From: JAGNDO01 sp963704975
GTDB taxonomy: Bacteria; Chloroflexota; Anaerolineae; Caldilineales; Caldilineaceae
Assembly: GCA_963704975.1 (NCBI GenBank)
Contig: CAVPIK010000038.1
Coordinates: 1 to 64,000, forward strand
Length of the DNA stretch: 64,000 nt
Direction: 5' to 3'
Shown in pieces: positions 8,423 to 17,782 of the stretch. Every line of letters begins with the position of its first letter. Within the stretch, counting starts at the first letter, position 1. A model generated the notes under the pieces. That model saw only the letters and a list, made by a program, of their open reading frames with translations, was not told where the DNA came from and did no database searches. The translations under genes were made by a program, and so were the position numbers.

Positions 8423-9749
8423 TTACTGCTGCGGCGCGTACCACGTCGCCAGACCGGCCTGGATCTGCTCGGCGGCCTGGGTGGGGGTGATGTCGCCGTT
8501 GATGACCTGGGCGCTCACGCTCCACAGGTCGTTCTCCATGTTCGGCTCACCACGGGAGAGGATCTGGTAGCTGTTGCGGATGGTGCTCTCGCACTGGCCG
8601 CGCCAGTCCAGGAATTCCTGGGCCAGGGGGTCGTCCAGGGTGATGGCGGCGTTGGAGAGGCTGAAGAAGCCGGGCAGGGCGTTGCTGTACAAGGAAGCAA
8701 ACTCGGCCCCGGTCATCCATTCCAAGAACGCCTTGGCGGCCTCAGGATGGGCGCTCTTGGGGTTCATGCCCATGGCGATGTCCGTGTGGTCGCTGATGTA
8801 GCAGGTGTCGCCGGCGTTGACCACCGGGGGCGGGAACGCGCCCATTTTGAAGTCCACCAGGCTATTGAAGAAGGAGACCTCCCAAGAGCCGGTGGGATAG
8901 ATGGCCGCCCTGCCCAAGGTGAAGAGATTCTGGCTGTCCGGGTAGGTCTGGGCCTCGAAACCGTTGGCCATATAGGGAGCCCACTTGGCCAACTCGTCCC
9001 ACACGGCCACATACTGGGGATCCGTGATCTTCTCGGTGCCGGCGATCAGGCCATTGCGACCAGCCTCACCCTTCCAATAGTTGGGGCCGATGTTCTGGAA
9101 ACCCATGGTGGCGGCTTCCCATTGGTCGGCGGTGCCCATGTCCAAGGCGGTGTAGGTGCCGTCGGCCTTGATGGCGTCCAGCACGGCGTAGAACTCGTCC
9201 ACCGTGGTCGGCACGGTCAGGCCCAGGGCTTCGAAGGCATCGGCGTTGTAGATGAAGCCGTGGATCACAGAGGCCATGGGCACACAGAAGACGTTGGCCC
9301 CGTCATCCGTGATCCAGGCGCTCTTGGCCACATCGCTGAAGTTGTCCAGGCCGGGCAGGTCGTTGAGGGAGGCCAGGTAGCCCTGATCGTAGAGGGCCAG
9401 GGAGGCGTCGAAGGGGCGACAGGTGATCAGATCACCGGCGGTGTCACCTGCCAGTCTGGTGTTGAGGACGGCGTTGTACTCGGCGGGGGCGGCCGGGGCA
9501 AAGATCACTTCGATCTCCGGGTGGACCTTGTTGAAGGCGGGGATGATGGTGTCCTGCCAGATGGCCAGGTCATCGTTGCGCCAGCTCTCGATGGTGATGG
9601 AGACCTTCTCGGCTGCCGGGGCGGCTGGCGGGTGCGGCAGCTTCCTCGGCGGCAGGGGCGGCGGCGGGGGTGGTGGCCGGTGCCGGTGCGGCACAACCCA
9701 CAACCACCAACGCCAAAATCAACAACAAAATGCTAATCTTTTTCGACAT
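8423..9749 (-). pseudogene. CUT1 sugar-binding lipoprotein, one frameshift after the signal region
   Basis: MSKKISILLLILALVVVGCAAPAP is a lipoprotein signal peptide with the lipid-accepting Cys in VVVGC, preceded by a GGAGG site. An Ala/Pro-rich linker follows. Near 9625 one extra base moves the frame into EKVSITIESWRNDDLAIWQ, the start of a type-I periplasmic-binding fold of about 400 residues. WYAPQQ is the C-terminus. It would be anchored outside the membrane and deliver sugar to the two permeases. The interrupted linker is low-complexity, so the true join there is hard to place. Confidence 0.85.
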
Positions 9750-9919
9750 GCGGTGTTTCCTCCTGTTGGGAATGGAAAAGAAAAACAACGGTTATCCTAC
9801 GGAAATCGCAACGGTGGCCAGACCAATTTCATGCCGTGGTTGCGATCGTCTGATTATCAAGTCGGTGTATCAAAACTTAGGGAGGGCGAGTGCGTGATCA
9901 AAAAGATCATGCTGGGTCA

Positions 9920-10005
9920 ACCCGTTCGCACCAGGGGGTGCGAACTCCTCGCAACGCATTCGGTCCGTGCCCCTGCGGAGTTCGCACCCCCTGGTGCGAA
10001 CGGGT
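9920..10005. repeat. Perfect 29-bp inverted repeat whose arms are themselves hairpins
   Basis: The arms at 9920-9948 and 9977-10005 are exact reverse complements. Each arm contains its own palindrome TTCGCACC-AGGG-GGTGCGAA, so each can fold alone or the two can pair. The element lies in the 325-nt gap between the binding-protein gene start and the ROK kinase stop. It resembles a REP-pair arrangement, but no REP-associated transposase is seen. Confidence 0.7.
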
Positions 10006-10036
10006 CGGCCAAGCTTCGACGTGAGTTCTCGGCCTC

Positions 10037-10059
10037 GCTCCAACGCTCAGCGTGGGAGC
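10037..10059. terminator. Hairpin after the ROK kinase gene
   Basis: GCTCCAACGCT pairs with AGCGTGGGAGC around a single-base centre, with one A-G mismatch, 16 nt past the ROK kinase stop (minus strand). There is no long T-run on either side, so termination is only plausible. Confidence 0.4.
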
Positions 10060-10074
10060 AAAACGCAACACGTC

Positions 10075-11022
10075 TCACCCCTGCCAGACCAGACAGGCCG
10101 CGCCCAAAGCCGACGACGCCAGCCGGGACGGGCGGATGGCCAGCCGATCCGCCGCGCCGGGGAGGACGCGCCGGGCCAGTTCCCGCCGGGCCAGGGGGAC
10201 GATCTGGTCGAAGGCCGTGCGCCCGGTGCCGCCGCCGATCACGATCAGGGCGGGGTCCAGCAGGGCCACGTTGACGGCCAGGGCCATGCCCAGCCAGCGC
10301 CCCATCTCCGCCACGGCGGCTTGGGCCAGGGCATCCCCGGCCTGCGCTTCGGCCAAGATTTGCGCCACGGAAAGCTCTTCATTGACAGGGACAAAGTCGT
10401 GGGGAGACTGTCCCCCGGCGGCCAATTCCCGAACCGTCGCCATCAACCCCGGCCCGGAGAGGACGGTCTCGGCGCAGCCATGTTGACCGCAGGCGCAGGC
10501 CCGCCCGTCCGGGTCCAGCACCAAATGGCCGATCTCGCCGCCCGTGTGATGGGCACCGATCACCAGTCGGCCATCGCTGACAATCCCCCCGCCCAGGCCG
10601 GAGCCGATGCCCAGATAGACGCAATCCCGCTCGCCCTGGGCGGCCCCGAAGAAGACTTCGCCCAGGATTTCGGCGTTGGCGTCCTTGGCAATGCGGACCG
10701 GCAGCCCATTGTCCAGCCGCTGGGCGATGCCCCCGGCCAGATCCACCACATCCCAGCCCAGGTTGGCCGCGGCGGAGACTGTGCCCGCGGTGGGGTCCAC
10801 CCGGCCGGGCGAGCCGATGCCGACCCCGGCCACAGGGCCGGACGCCTGGGCCATCACCGCCCGGATGGCCTGGGCCATGCGGTCCATGACCGACGCCGGG
10901 CCGTCCGCGGGCAGGGTAGGCAAGCGCTCCTCGGCCAGGATCGCCCCGGCCCGGTCCGCCAAGACCACGGCGATCTTCGTCGCCCCCATATCCACGCCAA
11001 TTGCTAAGTTTAAAACAGCCAT
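10075..11022 (-). CDS. ROK-family sugar kinase
   Basis: An intact 315-residue cytoplasmic kinase. It shows the ATP phosphate loop GVDMGATK at 9-16, GIGSPGRVD at 68-76, the catalytic Asp114 in AKDANAE and the ROK zinc site His166, Cys176, Cys178 and Cys183 (GEIGH...CACGQHGC). It lacks an N-terminal HTH, so it is a kinase rather than a repressor. It probably phosphorylates the imported hexose or amino sugar (glucose, GlcNAc or ManNAc). It lies downstream of the SIS/ROK-regulator pair on the same strand, separated by a strong palindrome. Confidence 0.9.
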   Translation of the reverse strand: MAVLNLAIGVDMGATKIAVVLADRAGAILAEERLPTLPADGPASVMDRMAQAIRAVMAQASGPVAGVGIGSPGRVDPTAGTVSAAANLGWDVVDLAGGIAQRLDNGLPVRIAKDANAEILGEVFFGAAQGERDCVYLGIGSGLGGGIVSDGRLVIGAHHTGGEIGHLVLDPDGRACACGQHGCAETVLSGPGLMATVRELAAGGQSPHDFVPVNEELSVAQILAEAQAGDALAQAAVAEMGRWLGMALAVNVALLDPALIVIGGGTGRTAFDQIVPLARRELARRVLPGAADRLAIRPSRLASSALGAACLVWQG

Positions 11023-11047
11023 AGTTCGGTCTCCGACTTAAAGGGTT

Positions 11048-11120
11048 ATCCACGAATCTGCACGAATCTGCACGAATCTTTTCTTTTTTAATTCGTGCAG
11101 ATTCGTGCAGATTCGTGGAT
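11048..11120. repeat. Perfect 30-bp palindrome of TGCACGAATC units
   Basis: The arms at 11048-11077 and 11091-11120 are exact reverse complements. Each holds nearly three tandem units of about 10 nt (CACGAATCTG), and the loop is T-rich. The same family recurs at 32455-32521 and 39926-40004. It is placed between the SIS gene stop and the ROK kinase start. Confidence 0.85.
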
Positions 11121-11128
11121 CGTTTTAT

Positions 11129-11881
11129 TTAGAGATGCGGGTTCCGTCCCCGCCATTTGGCCAAGAGGGCCTGGTCGTGTTCTCTGGCCCCGGCCATGTT
11201 GAAGCTGGCGTAGAGGGGCGGGGTGTCGCCTTCGGCGGCCAGGGTGGTGGCGGCTTGGGTGACGAGACAGTTCCACAAGGTCGCGCCCACCACGGTGGAG
11301 GTGGGGCCGGTGCGCCACGGGGTGCCGGGCAGGTCAATGGCGGCGTCACCGGGCTGGCCGTGGTTGTCCAGCACAAAGTCGGCCACGTCGGTGAGGCGCA
11401 CGCCCAGATCCGAGAGGGGGGCGACTTGGGCATAGGCCAGGGAGCAGACCGCCACGACGGTCAGGCCGAGGGTTTTGGCGTGCTGGGCCATCTCCACGGG
11501 CAGGCGGTTGACGCCGCTGTTGGAGAAGACGAAGAGCAGCTCGCCGGGCTGGGGGGCGTAGCGGGCCAGGATGCCTTGGGCCAAGCCGGGGGTGCGCTCG
11601 ATCTGGCTGCCCAAGAGGGGGTTTTCGTGCATCATCAGCCCGGTGAGCAGGATGGGCACGACCGGGGCCAGTCCGCCGGCGCGCAGATGGCCCTCTTCGG
11701 CCAGCATGTGGGAGTGGCCGGTGCCGAAGAGAAAGATGCGTCCGTCGGCGCGGATGACGTCAACCATGCGTTGGGCTATGGAAATTAGCAGGTCCTCTTG
11801 GCCCCAAATAGCGGCCTCCTGAACGGTACGCACGGTTTGAAAATAAGCCAAAATGCCGTTGACCGACGAGTTCGTCTCCAT
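11129..11881 (-). CDS. SIS-domain sugar-phosphate protein (UPF0309-like)
   Basis: A 250-residue protein, METNSSVNGILAYFQ, with a single SIS fold. FGTGHSHMLAEEGHLRAGGL near residue 55 and VFSNSGVNRLPVEMA near 120 are the phosphosugar-binding Ser/Thr loops. Relatives are annotated as sugar isomerase-domain proteins or bind aminosugar phosphates. Its ATG overlaps the stop of the ROK regulator (TGATG), implying translational coupling. The gene is intact, and its frame appears fused to the regulator only because of the regulator's frameshift. The exact reaction is unknown. Confidence 0.85.
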   Translation of the reverse strand: METNSSVNGILAYFQTVRTVQEAAIWGQEDLLISIAQRMVDVIRADGRIFLFGTGHSHMLAEEGHLRAGGLAPVVPILLTGLMMHENPLLGSQIERTPGLAQGILARYAPQPGELLFVFSNSGVNRLPVEMAQHAKTLGLTVVAVCSLAYAQVAPLSDLGVRLTDVADFVLDNHGQPGDAAIDLPGTPWRTGPTSTVVGATLWNCLVTQAATTLAAEGDTPPLYASFNMAGAREHDQALLAKWRGRNPHL

Positions 11882-13075
11882 CACACAATCCCCAATTCGT
11901 TGGACAATACCAGGGCCGCGGCGCCCAGGATGACGATGTCCGCGCCCAGGCTGGCCAGCTCGATCTGGGTGTCCGCGCCCAGGGCGGCCAGGCAGCGGGC
12001 CTGCATGGTGGATGCGGGCGGGGGCCAGGAGGGTTTCGCCAAATTGGGCCACGGTACCGGCCACCAAGATCTTCTGCACGTTGAGAACGCTGACCAGGTT
12101 GGCCAGGGCCATGCCCAAATAGCCCCCGGCGTCTTCCACCAGGGCGATCAGGCTTTCGTCCCCGGCGGCCAGGGCTTGCTGCACAATCTCCGTGGTGATC
12201 TGGGTTGGGTCCGCGACCAGTTGGTTGAGGGGGGAGGCGGGTCGGGAGCGGGCAATGGCCTGGGCCTTGCGGATGATGGCCCGGCTGCTGACGATGGTCT
12301 CCAAACAGCCATAATGACCGCACCGGCACTGCTCCCCGCAGGTTCTGTGCAGCACCACGGCGTGGCCGATCTCCCCGGCCCCGGAGCCGTCGCCGTAGAG
12401 CAGTTGGCCGTTGAGGACGATGCCGGCGCTGATGCCCCGGCCAATTTTGATCACGACCAGGTTGGGCTTGTGATCGTCCGCCCCAAAGGTGTATTCGGCC
12501 AGGGCCGCGGCGTGGGAGTCGTTGACCACATAGGCGGGCAGGTCGTAGCGCTCTTGGAGCAGATCCTGTAGGGGCACGTCGATCCAGTCCATGTTGACGG
12601 CGCTGCGCACCACCCCCTGGCGGGCGTCGATCAGTCCCGGCGTGCCGATGCCGATGCCCAGCAGAGGCCGATCCGCCAAGGCGGTCAAGCGGTCGAGCAG
12701 CTCGTAGACCTGGGCCAGGACGGTTTCGCCGTCCCGGTCGTTGATGGGCAGGCTCTCATCGTGGCAGATGTGGCCCCGCAGGTCCACCAGCGCGCCCCGC
12801 AGTTGACTGTTGCCCAAGTCCAAGCAGACCAGCAGGCGGGCGTCGGCCACCACGTCCAACTGGGTGGGCGGCTTGCCCCCGGCGGACGGGCCTTGGCCCA
12901 CCTCCTCGACGAGGCCGTCTTCTATCAACCCGGTCACCACCTCGGAGACCGTGGCCCGGGACAGGGCCGTAGAGCGGGCAATGTCCGCCCGGCTGACCCG
13001 ATTCTGGTCGTAGATGGTCTTGAGCACCAGGCGGCTGTTATGGGATTTGGATTGCTGCCGGGTTGCCTTTTTCAA
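11881..13075 (-). pseudogene. ROK-family transcriptional repressor, one frameshift near the C-terminus
   Basis: The N-terminus KKATRQQSKSHNSRLVL continues into a winged HTH (VSRADIARSTALSRATVSEVV) followed by an ROK domain with GDGSGAGEIGHAV and CRCGHYGC zinc ligands. I place the start at TTG 13073-13075 by resemblance to ROK relatives; an upstream TTG at 13138 is possible. Near 12012 an extra C shifts the frame. The remaining 40 residues (STMQARCLAALGAD to SNELGIV) end at TGA 11881. It probably senses a sugar or sugar phosphate and controls this locus. Confidence 0.85.
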
Positions 13076-13368
13076 GGGGCGGGCCTGGGTGGAAAGTTGG
13101 TTGATTTGTTGATTGGGGGATTGGGGTGCAACATGCAACTTTGTTTGGTGAACTTACTAAGCCTGGAAAGTATAGCATGGGTTTGGGGGGGTGTCAACCA
13201 GGAAAAAACGTGGAAACCCTTGATTGGGCCTTCCCATCTTTACCAAATCTAAATACTTTCTAAGCCACGAGTTTATCTGGCGGGGCTATTCTGTTTGTAC
13301 AAGACAATGGCCTGTGTGGGCCAATCGATGCCTTGGATACTATCCATCTTCATCTAGAGGACGACAAC
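13076..13368. other. Intergenic region between divergent ROK operon and surface-lipoprotein module
   Basis: Apart from the minus-strand promoter at 13170-13198 and the palindrome beside it, I see no gene or convincing plus-strand promoter here. The stretch at 13210-13340 is less GC-rich than its neighbours. Confidence 0.5.
13170..13198 (-). promoter_or_regulatory. Consensus sigma-70-like promoter for the ROK/SIS operon
   Basis: Read on the minus strand, TTGACA (13193-13198) is followed after exactly 17 nt by TATACT (13170-13175). Transcription would start near 13163, directly over a small palindrome CTTACTAAG (13153-13161) that could be the repressor's operator. This would make the ROK regulator autoregulatory. 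The operator role is inference. Confidence 0.75.
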
Positions 13369-13638
13369 ATGCGCCGCAGCCCCAGAAGCACCCAATTCGT
13401 TCAAATCGACCTATTCCCGCTGATATTCATCATGCTGGCCTTGCCCTTGCTGATTGGCCTGTCGGGCAGGTTGAGCGAGGCTGCGCCCGAATTATCTCAG
13501 GCTGCCAGCCTCACCTCGCCCGTGGTGGACACGAGGCAGACTGTCAACGCTGACTTGCCATGGCACCCAAATTACGAAAGATGGACGCTCTTTGAAATCG
13601 CCGGGCATCCCTACCATCCGTATATTTCAGCGTCATAA
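13369..13638 (+). CDS. Small single-pass membrane or secreted protein, unknown
   Basis: An 89-residue protein from ATG 13369, with GAGG 8 nt upstream. MRRSPRSTQFVQID is followed by a hydrophobic helix (LFPLIFIMLALPLLIGLSG) and then a polar tail ending HPYHPYISAS. It begins the block of surface proteins and is followed 91 nt later by the first lipoprotein. No family is recognised. It may be truncated by a frameshift like its neighbours. Confidence 0.4.
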   Translation: MRRSPRSTQFVQIDLFPLIFIMLALPLLIGLSGRLSEAAPELSQAASLTSPVVDTRQTVNADLPWHPNYERWTLFEIAGHPYHPYISAS

Positions 13639-13729
13639 GGTGGCATATGCCCATCTTACCGTCGCTGAGAACCCAACCAAATTCGCTCATGACAACCGTC
13701 ATGACCAAAAACACAGAAAAGGATCAATC

Positions 13730-15296
13730 ATGTTCAAAAAAGTCAGTTTCTTCTTAACGGTCGGTTTATTGGCCTTTGTTTTGGCCGCATGTGGGACGTC
13801 AACCACGACAAGCCAAGAGACCACATCAGCCACGGCATCGCCAACGGCAGCGGCAGCGACAATGGTACCGACCGAAGTTCCCGTGAGCGAGGTGCCCGCA
13901 ACAGAGGTGCCAGCAACAGAGGCGTCAACCACCCCAGAGGCGGTGGCCGTGTCGGTAACCTATCCCATTGTCGATACCAACCAGGGACTCTGCTTCGACG
14001 GCTTCGAGCGCCTCGACGAATGCCCCGCCGCAGGGGAAGCCTTCTACGGACAAGACGCTCAATACACTGGCATCATACCCAGCTACACCGATAACGGCGA
14101 CGGCACCATCAGCGACAACGTCACCGGTCTGGTCTGGACCCAGGAAATATCCAGCTACTCCATGCCCTGGTCCGATGCCGCAGGCTACTGCGAAGCACTG
14201 GACACGGGCGATGTTACCGACTGGCGCTTACCCAGCGTGAAAGAATTGTGGTCGCTGAGAGACTATTCCCAGGGGTGGCCCTGGATCGACACCGACTACT
14301 TCTATCTGGTTGGCGATGGGTCAGACCTGGCACAGCACCATTCATGGTCGAGCGATCTCTACCTGGTCGAAAGTGAGTATCAGAACGAGCAGGTAATGGG
14401 TGATCCCGCCTGGATTGTCAACGACTGGACCGGCCACATCAAAGCCATGAGCGGCAGCCGCTTTGTGCGCTGCGTCAGCGGTGACGAGTACGGCATCAAC
14501 GACTTCGTTGACAACGGCGACGGTACCGTCAGCGACAATGCCACCGGTCTGATGTGGGCCCAGGACGACAGCGGCGAGGCAATGTATTGGGAAGAGGCAT
14601 TGGCCTATGCTGAAAATGCCACCATTGCCGGCTACGATGACTGGCGTCTGCCCAGTGCCAAGGAATTGCAAAGTCTTGCCGATTACTCGGCCACCGAGAT
14701 TCCAGTCTTGGATACCAGCGTGTTCAACCTGACAGAAGTCACCAACACAGTCTATGACGGTGATGAAGTCATCGACACGCAGCTCAACTACCCGTTTTAC
14801 TGGACAAATACATCCAATCCAATCGAAGCTGAGGGTGAGGATATCGATGGCGGCACCATCTACGCCTGGGCCTTTGCTTCCGGCTATAACGTCGATATGG
14901 CCGGCTACGACCTGCACGGCGCGGGTTCACTGATCTTTGTTTCCAAGACGGAAGAGAACAGTGGTATTGAAGATTCGGTGCCAGTCATGGTGCGCCTGGT
15001 GCGCGGCGGTGATGTGACCGAAACGCCGGATGGCGACCCAACCACCATCAACCCCGATCGGGTTATCGTATTTGAAGACGGCGAAATGGGCGCTGGTGGT
15101 GGTCAGGGTGGTCAAGGCAGGCCAGGGCCCCGACTTTGCCGCCGCCGCCGCAACCCTTGGCGTCACCGAAGAAGCCCTGATGGACGCGATGGGTGAACCC
15201 GGTCAGCAGCCAGATTTCGCCGCAGCCGCCGCCGCACTCGGTGTCACGGCGGAAGAGCTGGAAGCAGCGTTGATGGACAGCAGTAGCGCCCCGTAG
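13730..15296 (+). pseudogene. Lipoprotein with two Lcl_C (DUF1566) domains, frameshifted near the C-terminus
   Basis: MFKKVSFFLTVGLLAFVLAAC is a lipoprotein signal with the lipidated Cys at 21, behind an AAAAGGA site. A Thr/Ala/Pro-rich stalk (repeated VPATE) leads to two Lcl_C domains, each opening DNGDGT(I/V)SDN.TGL(V/M)W and containing DWRLPS.KEL and R.VRGGD/RFVRCVSGDEYG. Near 15115 an extra A shifts the frame. The tail has two copies of a helical motif PDFAAAAATLGVTEEALMDA. The protein would sit on the cell surface; Lcl_C relatives include Legionella collagen-like proteins. A close paralogue lies at 17783. Confidence 0.8.
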
Positions 15297-15344
15297 TTGG
15301 AGCGTGTGGGTTTGCCGATTTAGGCGAACCGGATAGACGGAAAG

Positions 15345-15403
15345 CGGCCGATAATGAAGAGAGTGCGTGGACGGTGTCCACGCACTCTCTTCATTATCGG
15401 CCG
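15345..15403. terminator. Perfect 28-bp hairpin after the first Lcl_C lipoprotein
   Basis: Bases 15345-15372 and 15376-15403 are exact reverse complements around a GGT loop (CGGCCGATAATG...). It starts 48 nt past the lipoprotein stop, and only a short pyrimidine stretch follows. Such a stable stem is likely to end or protect the transcript. Confidence 0.65.
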
Positions 15404-15562
15404 TTGCTGTTGAATGGACATGGGTTTTCCAATCTAGTCCAATTCTTTATTAGTTTCCAGCCAATTCTGAATATCGTTCCGTTATGATCATGTCGATTGT
15501 GAAATGAACCACTATTCGATGAACCACTATCAGATGAACCGCAAGGTCATCGGGGGGTAATC

Positions 15563-15841
15563 ATGAACAACGGAAACGATCTAATCATCGACAAAGTATG
15601 GCAAGAGCTGGATCGACAACTGCCCCGGGAGACCATTGGCCGCACCGTGACCGAGATCTCGCTTGCGTACCAGGATGCTAAAGTGCAGGCTTTTGTACCC
15701 ATGTTTGTTTACCGGCAAGCCGTTGAGCGGTTAAAGCGTCAACTGAATGAAAAAAACTTGTCGGCAAACGGCCGTATGCCGTTTGCTGACAGGCAGTGGC
15801 CAGCCCATGAGCTTGCCTCTGCAACACAAATCAACCACTAA
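15563..15841 (+). CDS. Small three-helix protein, DUF3562-like
   Basis: A 92-residue cytoplasmic protein, MNNGNDLIIDKVWQELD. The segment LPRETIGRTVTEISLAYQDAKVQAFVPMFVYRQAVERLK resembles the three-helix bundle dimerisation domain in which a VRDFVPVLVER-like segment is diagnostic; this is recalled, not searched. A GGGGGGT site precedes the ATG. Three copies of a 15-nt direct repeat ATGAACCACTAT.. lie just upstream at 15506-15541. It precedes the beta-helix lipoprotein gene by 19 nt, suggesting an operon. Confidence 0.6.
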   Translation: MNNGNDLIIDKVWQELDRQLPRETIGRTVTEISLAYQDAKVQAFVPMFVYRQAVERLKRQLNEKNLSANGRMPFADRQWPAHELASATQINH

Positions 15842-15860
15842 GAGAACTGGACCTACTAAA

Positions 15861-17681
15861 ATGAAGAAAATAACCACAACTATTATTGCTCTCCTGTTAT
15901 TGCTCTCCCTGCTAACTTTTGTGCTGGTCTCTTGTTCCGATGAGACCGTTGAGTCCACCGATGCGCTATCGGGGGCGCAACCGACCGCCCTCGTCGCAGA
16001 AGCAACCAGCACCACCGGCAGCACAGCGCAGACTTCGACAGCAACAGCCGTTCCGCTCACCGTGGCGTACGATGAGGACGACCTGACAGTCAGCGAAGAG
16101 AGTGCCGACATGGCCACCATCACCCTGGCCGGCGATTCAGTCAGCGTTGAGGGGGAGGGTGTATCCGTAAACGGCACCATCGTCACCATCACCACGGCCG
16201 GTACGTACAGCATCAATGGCGTCCTGAACAATGGTCAACTCGTTGTCGATACCCAGGACAAAGAAACGGTTACGCTGATTCTGAATGGCGTGGACATCAC
16301 CTACGCCACCAGCGCGCCCATCTATGTGAGCAACGCCGAGAAAACAGTGATTACCCTGGCCGACGGCACGGAAAATGTGGTCACCGATGGCACTTCTTAC
16401 GTTTTCCCAGATGCGGAAACGGACGAACCCAATGCGGCCATTTTCAGCAATGATGATCTGACCATCAACGGCAACGGCTCGCTCACCGTCAATGCCAACT
16501 ACAACAACGGCATTGCCAGCAAGGATGACCTCAAGATTACGGGCGGCACCATCACCGTCAATGCCGTCAACGACGGCATCAAGGGGCGGGATTCCATTGC
16601 CGTGCTGGACGGCATCATCACCGTCAACGGCAGGCGGCGACGGGCTGCAATCCAACAACGACGAAGATGCGGAAAAAGGCTATATCGCCATTGAAGGCGG
16701 CCTGTTTACCATCACAGCCGGCGCGGACGGCATCCAAGCCGAGACGGTGCTGGACATCAGCGGCGGCGACATCACTCGTCACCAGCGGCGGGGGCAGCGC
16801 CAACACGGCAACCGACAGCGCCAAAGGCCTGAAGGCTGGCGTGCATCTATCGGTCAGCGGCGGCACCATTACGATCGATGCCGCAGACGATGCCATCCAT
16901 TCCAACAGCAGCATCACCATCAGCGGCGGCGACATGGTTGTGGCTTCCGCCGATGATGCCGTGCATTCAGAGGATACCCTGGTCATCGACGAGGGCACCC
17001 TGACCATAACCCGCTCGTATGAGGGTCTGGAAAGCGACATCATTATCCTCAATGGTGGCAATATTCACATTGTTTCCAGCGATGATGGCATCAACGTCAC
17101 CAGTGGTGATATTGGCAGAAGCGAGTCAGCTGCCGCCGGTAAATATCTGGAAATCAACGGCGGCTACATTGTTGTCGATGCCGGCGGCGACGGTCTGGAC
17201 TCAAATGGTTCCGGGACGATGAATGGTGGTTTTGTGATTGTCAGCGGCCCGACCGACAGCCGTAATGGCTCAATCGATGTGAATGGCGTCTTGGTCATCA
17301 ATGGTGGGTTCCTCGTCGCCACAGGCAGCGCGGGCATGGCGCAAAATGCGAGTACTGCCTCAACCCAGTATACGGTATTGGAAACCTTGTCATCTGTGCA
17401 AGCAGCCGGCACGCTGATCCACATCGAATCTGAGGCTGGTGATGAGATTCTTACGTTGACACCGGCAAAAGCGTACCAAACCATTGTGATCTCTTCGCCT
17501 GACCTGGAAAATGGGACGCACCTACAATGTGTCCCTTGGCGGCAGCGCCACCGGCACAGAAACCGATGGTCTTTATGCCGATGGCGTGTATACGCCGGGC
17601 AGTCAGCTTTCCAGCTTTACAATTTCCAGCATCATCACCGGAGAAAGCACAAGTGGGGGTCGTGGCGGCGGACGGCCGTAG
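15861..17681 (+). pseudogene. Cthe_2159-like carbohydrate-binding beta-helix lipoprotein, three frameshifts
   Basis: MKKITTTIIALLLLLSLLTFVLVSC is a lipoprotein signal. After a Thr/Ser-rich spacer comes a long series of short beta-strand repeats (DDLTINGNGSLTVNANY, NDGIKGRDSIAVLDGIITV, LDISGGDI, ITISGGDMVV, IIILNGGNIHI) typical of right-handed beta-helix carbohydrate-binding proteins of the Cthe_2159 type. Frames change near 16630, 16775 and 17513; each fits one extra base. The tail is Gly-rich (STSGGRGGGRP). It would bind polysaccharide at the cell surface. Joined length is about 606 residues. Confidence 0.78.
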
Positions 17682-17782
17682 CATTTAGTCAATCCGCACC
17701 ACAGACCAGACCGTGGATCGAAGAAATCGCAAGGGTCCACAAGAAGCGGGACCCAAAAATCACTTTTCAAAAGGAACCAAAA

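Noticed and set aside
11129..13138. Fusion of ROK regulator and SIS protein as one 669-residue protein
   Set aside because: The frame joins only because of a frameshift near 12012. The regulator's own end and a TGATG overlap with the SIS start are both visible.
13592..13729. N-terminal extension of the first Lcl_C lipoprotein
   Set aside because: The start at 13730 has a ribosome site and gives a proper lipoprotein signal. The upstream frame is open by chance.
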